NCBI GenBank assembly: GCA_946479005.1
Contig: CAMLEM010000032.1
Span: 1 to 10,683, forward strand
Length of the DNA: 10,683 nt
Reading direction: 5' to 3'
DNA from: an uncultured Chitinophagaceae bacterium
GTDB taxonomy: Bacteria > Bacteroidota > Bacteroidia > Chitinophagales > Chitinophagaceae
Under the pieces are notes generated by a model that worked only from the letters and a program-made list of their open reading frames with translations, did not search any database and was not told the DNA's origin. The position numbers and the translations under genes were made by a program. Below, piece by piece: positions 7,764 through 10,683 of this stretch (the stretch's first letter is position 1; the number at the start of each line of letters is the position of its first letter).

Positions 7764-8702
7764 ATGATCCAGTACTTTAAAAATATCAACCAGGAGACCA
7801 TTACCGTTGACCAGCCGGAGAACGGGGTTTGGGTGAATGTGCTTCCTCCCCTGCGGCAGGAAGAGTTCACCGAACTGTCAAACGGGCTCGACATACCCCT
7901 CGACTTCCTCACCGACTCCCTTGATATTGATGAAAGAAGCCGTTTTGAGGAGGATGATAATGTGAAGCTCATCGTGCTGAAAACGCCCACGGAAAATAAG
8001 TCGATCAATGAGAGCGACGCTTACTATATCACCATCCCGATCTGCATCATTCTCACGCACAACCAGATCGTCACGGTGAATTCATTTGAGAATACCGCCA
8101 TCAAGCGGTTCCTCACCACTTTCCAGGACCGCTCCCCGGAAAAGAAAAGCCTGATGGTGCTGAAGATCTTTGAGAAGGTGGTGCAGAATTTTATGGAGCA
8201 CCTAAAGGAGATCAATCACCGCCGCAATACATTCGAGCAAAAACTCTATGACGCAAGCAAGAATGAGTACCTGCTGGAACTGATGCGGATACAGAAAAGC
8301 CTCGTGTATTTCGTCACAGCGCTTCGGTCCAATGAGCTGCTCTTCATCAAGATCCAGCGGAATAATTTCCTGGCGCTGACCGAAGAAGAGAAGGAGATCC
8401 TCGAGGATCTCATCGTGGATAATTCCCAGGCCCTGGAAATGGCGAATATTTACAGTAACATCCTCAGCTCCACCCTCGATGCCTTTGCAGGGATCATCGC
8501 CAATAACCAGAACGAAGTGCTGAAGCGACTATCCGTGATCACGATCGTGCTGACCTTCCCGGTGCTTGTAGCGAGCATCTACGGGATGAACGTACCGATC
8601 CCTTACCAGGATTCGAGGCTGGCATTTTATATGCCGGTAGGCCTTTCCCTGGTGATCTCTTTGCTGATCGGCTGGTTTTTCCTGCGAAAGAAGATTTTTT
8701 GA
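7764..8702 (+). CDS. corA: CorA-type magnesium/divalent cation channel
   Basis: The 312-residue protein has the plan of CorA: a large cytoplasmic N-terminal domain of mixed alpha/beta then long helices (rich in E, K and L, about 130 to 250), and two C-terminal membrane helices. The first of these (about 256 to 275) ends in the diagnostic YGMN motif (273 to 276), the ion selectivity loop. The second (about 287 to 306) is followed by basic residues RKKIF, placing the C-terminus inside. It should act as a pentameric Mg2+ (possibly Co2+ or Ni2+) channel in the inner membrane. I prefer the ATG at 7764, giving MIQYFKNINQE, over an in-frame TTG 27 bases earlier. The gene is divergent from dapF and followed after 38 bases by a Nudix gene on the same strand, probably co-transcribed. 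Confidence 0.94.
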   Translation: MIQYFKNINQETITVDQPENGVWVNVLPPLRQEEFTELSNGLDIPLDFLTDSLDIDERSRFEEDDNVKLIVLKTPTENKSINESDAYYITIPICIILTHNQIVTVNSFENTAIKRFLTTFQDRSPEKKSLMVLKIFEKVVQNFMEHLKEINHRRNTFEQKLYDASKNEYLLELMRIQKSLVYFVTALRSNELLFIKIQRNNFLALTEEEKEILEDLIVDNSQALEMANIYSNILSSTLDAFAGIIANNQNEVLKRLSVITIVLTFPVLVASIYGMNVPIPYQDSRLAFYMPVGLSLVISLLIGWFFLRKKIF

Positions 8703-8740
8703 GTTAAAGTACAGGGTACGATTTCAAGCTAAACCAGGCA

Positions 8741-9205
8741 ATGGACCTATTTAATATACGTGTGTACGGGATCCTGATCAATGAAAAGCGACAGATCCTT
8801 TTAAGCGATGAATATATCCGGGGCAAGTACTACACTAAATTCCCGGGAGGAGGTCTTGAATTTGGTGAAGGGACCCGTGATTGCCTGGCCCGCGAGATCC
8901 AGGAGGAGATGGACCTGAAGGTGGAAGTGGGAGAGCATATTTATACCACTGATTTTTACCAGCCATCCGCATTTAACCCCCGGCACCAGATCCTGTCCAT
9001 CTATTATTACGTACATCCCCTCGAAGAGATCAGGTTCGAGCTGAGGAATAAGCCCTTTGATTTTAATGAACGGGAATTAAATGCATACCGTGAAAAGGGT
9101 GAGACCGAGACCTTTCGTTTTGTGGACCTCGACCGGTTTTCGGTGGAAATGCTGTCTCTTCCGATCGATAAAATTGTTGGAGAGATCATTCTTTTTTCTT
9201 CCTGA
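8741..9205 (+). CDS. Nudix hydrolase
   Basis: A 154-residue single-domain Nudix protein. The Nudix box runs from G37 to L59: G37, five residues, E43, seven residues, then R51-E52-I53-Q54-E55-E56. The metal-binding glutamates are all there, but the usual glycine two residues after the EE pair is Asp58, a mild departure. The KFPGGGLEFGE lead-in (33 to 43) is typical. Such enzymes cleave nucleoside diphosphates linked to another group, using Mg2+ or Mn2+. The substrate cannot be told from sequence, and the adjacent cation channel gives no real clue. The start ATG gives a proper first beta strand (FNIRVYGILIN). The gene follows corA by 38 bases and overlaps the convergent lipoprotein gene by 20 bases at its 3' end. 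Confidence 0.92.
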   Translation: MDLFNIRVYGILINEKRQILLSDEYIRGKYYTKFPGGGLEFGEGTRDCLAREIQEEMDLKVEVGEHIYTTDFYQPSAFNPRHQILSIYYYVHPLEEIRFELRNKPFDFNERELNAYREKGETETFRFVDLDRFSVEMLSLPIDKIVGEIILFSS

Positions 9206-9608
9206 ACACCACGTAACCCCAGCCACTCCGGAAAACATCGATCCGGAAAGTGGAATCAGAAAGCTCAATGATCGGAAATACATCATCCGGACGGCCGGTA
9301 TTTTTCAGAACAAGTGTTTTATTGCTATCGGAAAGTTCATATTTCTGCCTGGCAACGAATCCCTCGGGGTCGCCGGCCTTGGGCTGGGTAACGGTGAAAA
9401 CATAATCTTCAGAAAAATCAAAGGTGAGGCCTTTGTGCATATCGTGGAGACCGCTATAAAGGGTATCGGTGATATCCACGGGCTCCCCATCGAGTAGTTC
9501 GATCCTTTCGTACTGCCAGTTCCCTGCCAGGGGATTGGAGCCTTCTTTTTTTTTCTGACCACAGGCTGCAAATACAAGAAGAAGCCAGAGATAAGGTTTT
9601 ATACTCAT
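9186..9608 (-). CDS. Small lipocalin-like lipoprotein
   Basis: The 140-residue protein has a lipoprotein signal: a basic start (MSIKP), a hydrophobic core (YLWLLLVFAA) and a lipobox ending at Cys16, so the mature protein should be lipid-anchored in the inner or outer membrane. After a short charged linker the domain opens with LAGNWQYERIEL, and the G-x-W pair with alternating beta-strand patterning down to WGYVVFRKKKE suggests the small lipocalin-like domain common in Bacteroidota. Function is unknown. An unbroken run of nine A residues on the coding strand encodes Lys19 to Lys21, just after the lipobox. The gene lies 25 bases downstream of the nucleoside phosphorylase on the same strand, likely in one transcript, and overlaps the Nudix gene tail to tail. 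Confidence 0.82.
   Translation of the reverse strand: MSIKPYLWLLLVFAACGQKKKEGSNPLAGNWQYERIELLDGEPVDITDTLYSGLHDMHKGLTFDFSEDYVFTVTQPKAGDPEGFVARQKYELSDSNKTLVLKNTGRPDDVFPIIELSDSTFRIDVFRSGWGYVVFRKKKE
9546..9554 (-). repeat. A9 homopolymer tract in the lipoprotein gene
   Basis: Nine consecutive T on the plus strand (A on the coding strand) fall exactly on codons 19 to 21, three residues after the lipid-acceptor cysteine. A slip by one base would change the frame of the whole mature domain. Confidence 0.85.
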
Positions 9609-9633
9609 TATTTATTTGGGATATAGATAAAAA

Positions 9634-10512
9634 CTAGACGCTTTCACCAAATATTTCGACAAAACGTTTGATGAGGTTTTCCACAGCCGCTTTTCCATCT
9701 TTGGAGAACTCTTTCACCACGCGGTTTGCCACGATGGCATTCAATGCAAGGCATTGATGACCTAACAATCTTCCCAGCCCGTAGATGGCTGAAGTTTCCA
9801 TTTCGAAGTTGGTGATGCGGTGCTGCCCAAAACGGAAATCCGTGAGCCTGTTGACCAGATCAGGATTTCGTACCCCTAACCGGAGAACCCGTCCCTGAGG
9901 GCCATAGAAACCCGGGCAGGTGACCGTGATCCCCTGGTGGAAGTCCTTTACAAAATGTTTGATCAGGGAAGCGGCGCCACTGCTTACATAGGGCTGGCCG
10001 ATCTGACCGTGCACCTGGGTATGTGTCACAAAGGACTGGATCAATTCTTTTTCCTGCTCATTTTGCTCAAGCCGGTAGAAATTCAAAAGATTGTCAACAC
10101 CCAGGCCGTGAGTGGATGCCACAAAATCGTCCACGGGAATATCGGCCTGTAGGGAACCCGAGGTTCCCACGCGGATAATATTAAGGGAGGTCAGTGAACT
10201 CTTCACCTCCCGGCTTTTGAAGTCAATGTTCACCAGGGCATCCAGCTCGTTCATCACAATGTCAATATTGTCGGGACCGATGCCGGAGGATAGAACGGTG
10301 ATACGTTTCTTGTTGATGTAGCCGGTATGGGAGATGAACTCACGGTGCTGCCTTTTTACTTCAATGGAATCGAAATATTTGCTGATCTCTCTTACGCGGT
10401 CGGGGTCACCCACTGTTACTACAGTGCACGCCAATTCTTCGGGGCGGAGGTCGAGATGATAGACGGCGCCCCGCTCGTTGATGATCAATTCGGATTCAGC
10501 TATGCGGCTCAT
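9634..10512 (-). CDS. Nucleoside phosphorylase, uridine phosphorylase family
   Basis: The 292-residue protein belongs to the NP-I fold of purine and uridine phosphorylases, which split nucleosides with phosphate into a free base and a pentose-1-phosphate during salvage. Seen in order: the phosphate-site GDPDR near the start (about 35 to 39), RVGTSGSLQ in the middle, with its conserved arginine and the TSG phosphate loop, and FEMETSAIYGL in the C-terminal half, whose ME pair binds the ribose. It is closest in pattern to uridine phosphorylase (Udp), though the base specificity is not certain. I chose the ATG at 10512. An in-frame TTG nine bases earlier is possible but less likely. The gene is probably first in a transcript with the lipoprotein gene and is divergent from tRNA-Cys. 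Confidence 0.9.
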   Translation of the reverse strand: MSRIAESELIINERGAVYHLDLRPEELACTVVTVGDPDRVREISKYFDSIEVKRQHREFISHTGYINKKRITVLSSGIGPDNIDIVMNELDALVNIDFKSREVKSSLTSLNIIRVGTSGSLQADIPVDDFVASTHGLGVDNLLNFYRLEQNEQEKELIQSFVTHTQVHGQIGQPYVSSGAASLIKHFVKDFHQGITVTCPGFYGPQGRVLRLGVRNPDLVNRLTDFRFGQHRITNFEMETSAIYGLGRLLGHQCLALNAIVANRVVKEFSKDGKAAVENLIKRFVEIFGESV

Positions 10513-10529
10513 ACCTTGCAAGTTATATC

Positions 10530-10561
10530 TTTTAAACCTTCAAATCATTGCTGTATATTTG
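10530..10561 (+). promoter_or_regulatory. Bacteroidota-type promoter for tRNA-Cys
   Basis: TATATTTG at 10554 to 10561 is an exact match to the Bacteroidota -7 consensus TAnnTTTG. A T-rich TTTT at 10530 to 10533 lies 20 bases upstream, where the TTTG -33 element is expected. Transcription would start close to 10568, a few bases before the mature tRNA end at 10575. The -33 match is imperfect. Confidence 0.55.
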
Positions 10562-10574
10562 CCCGTTCCAAAAA

Positions 10575-10645
10575 GGTCCTGTGGCCGAGTGGCTAGGCAG
10601 AGCTCTGCAAAAGCTCGTACACCAGTTCGAGTCTGGTCGGGACCT
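10575..10645 (+). tRNA. tRNA-Cys (anticodon GCA)
   Basis: A complete cloverleaf can be folded by hand. The acceptor stem is GGTCCTG (10575 to 10581) with CGGGACC (10638 to 10644), all paired including one G-T. The D-arm is GCC with GGC. The anticodon stem is GAGCT with AGCTC around loop CTGCAAA, anticodon GCA at 10607 to 10609. The variable loop is GTAC, and the T-arm is ACCAG with CTGGT around TTCGAGT. The discriminator base is T at 10645, the identity base expected for cysteine. The 3' CCA is not encoded. The gene is divergent from the nucleoside phosphorylase gene. Confidence 0.96.
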
Positions 10646-10663
10646 CATCTTGTACACCAGTTC
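10617..10663 (+). repeat. 12-base direct repeat: tRNA-Cys T-arm piece and downstream copy
   Basis: GTACACCAGTTC occurs inside the tRNA (10617 to 10628, variable loop plus the 5' side of the T-arm) and again at 10652 to 10663, just past the tRNA 3' end. Similarity extends three bases further upstream with one mismatch. The downstream copy does not continue into the rest of the T-arm or the acceptor stem. Confidence 0.7.
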
Positions 10664-10683
10664 CCTGCCTGACTGCGTCACGC

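Noticed and set aside
10513..10521. Extended nucleoside phosphorylase start at a TTG
   Set aside because: An ATG only three codons later is the simpler start, and the extra residues (MQG) carry no signal.
10617..10663. Interpretation of the tRNA-Cys repeat as a phage or island attachment site
   Set aside because: A normal attachment duplication would restore the tRNA 3' end, which this copy lacks, and no integrase gene is in the window. I keep the repeat as an observation only.

Overview
The window looks like chromosomal DNA of a member of the Bacteroidota, probably the Chitinophagaceae or a relative. This is inferred from roughly 50% GC, no evident Shine-Dalgarno sequences, a TAnnTTTG-type promoter element in front of a tRNA, a short-lipobox lipoprotein and the family types present. 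No 16S gene or other species marker is visible, so the placement stays at phylum level with a weak family guess. Gene density is very high. Several neighbours overlap, and no stretch over 300 bases lacks a gene.

Left part (1 to about 5763), surface-polysaccharide or glycoconjugate genes. A partial sugar C-methyltransferase-type gene runs off the left edge on the minus strand. Divergent from it are two translationally coupled GT2 glycosyltransferases on the plus strand (TGATG junction). Convergent with these is a minus-strand pair: a large YfhO-family multi-membrane protein followed by a GT4 glycosyltransferase, also joined by a TGATG junction. The two blocks overlap tail to tail by 8 bases. 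Together they suggest synthesis and assembly of a decorated cell-surface glycan; the product cannot be deduced.

Middle part (5816 to 8702), housekeeping and transport. A small three-helix membrane protein overlaps the start of a YhhQ-type queuosine-precursor transporter. This is followed convergently by dapF (diaminopimelate epimerase, lysine and peptidoglycan) and then, divergent from dapF, a CorA-type Mg2+/divalent cation channel.

Right part (8741 to 10683). A Nudix hydrolase follows corA on the same strand and overlaps tail to tail with a small lipocalin-like lipoprotein. That lipoprotein lies downstream of a uridine-phosphorylase-family nucleoside phosphorylase on the minus strand. Divergent from the phosphorylase is tRNA-Cys(GCA) with a recognisable Bacteroidota promoter. 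Just beyond the tRNA a 12-base piece of its variable loop and T-arm is repeated.

I found no CRISPR array, transposase, integrase, toxin-antitoxin pair or defence system, and nothing that convincingly amounts to a new system. The items most worth a second look are the methyltransferase with both zinc-site cysteine pairs half lost, the overlapping small membrane protein/YhhQ pair, the YfhO/GT4 unit facing two GT2 genes, the A9 tract right after the lipobox, and the partial repeat beside tRNA-Cys.
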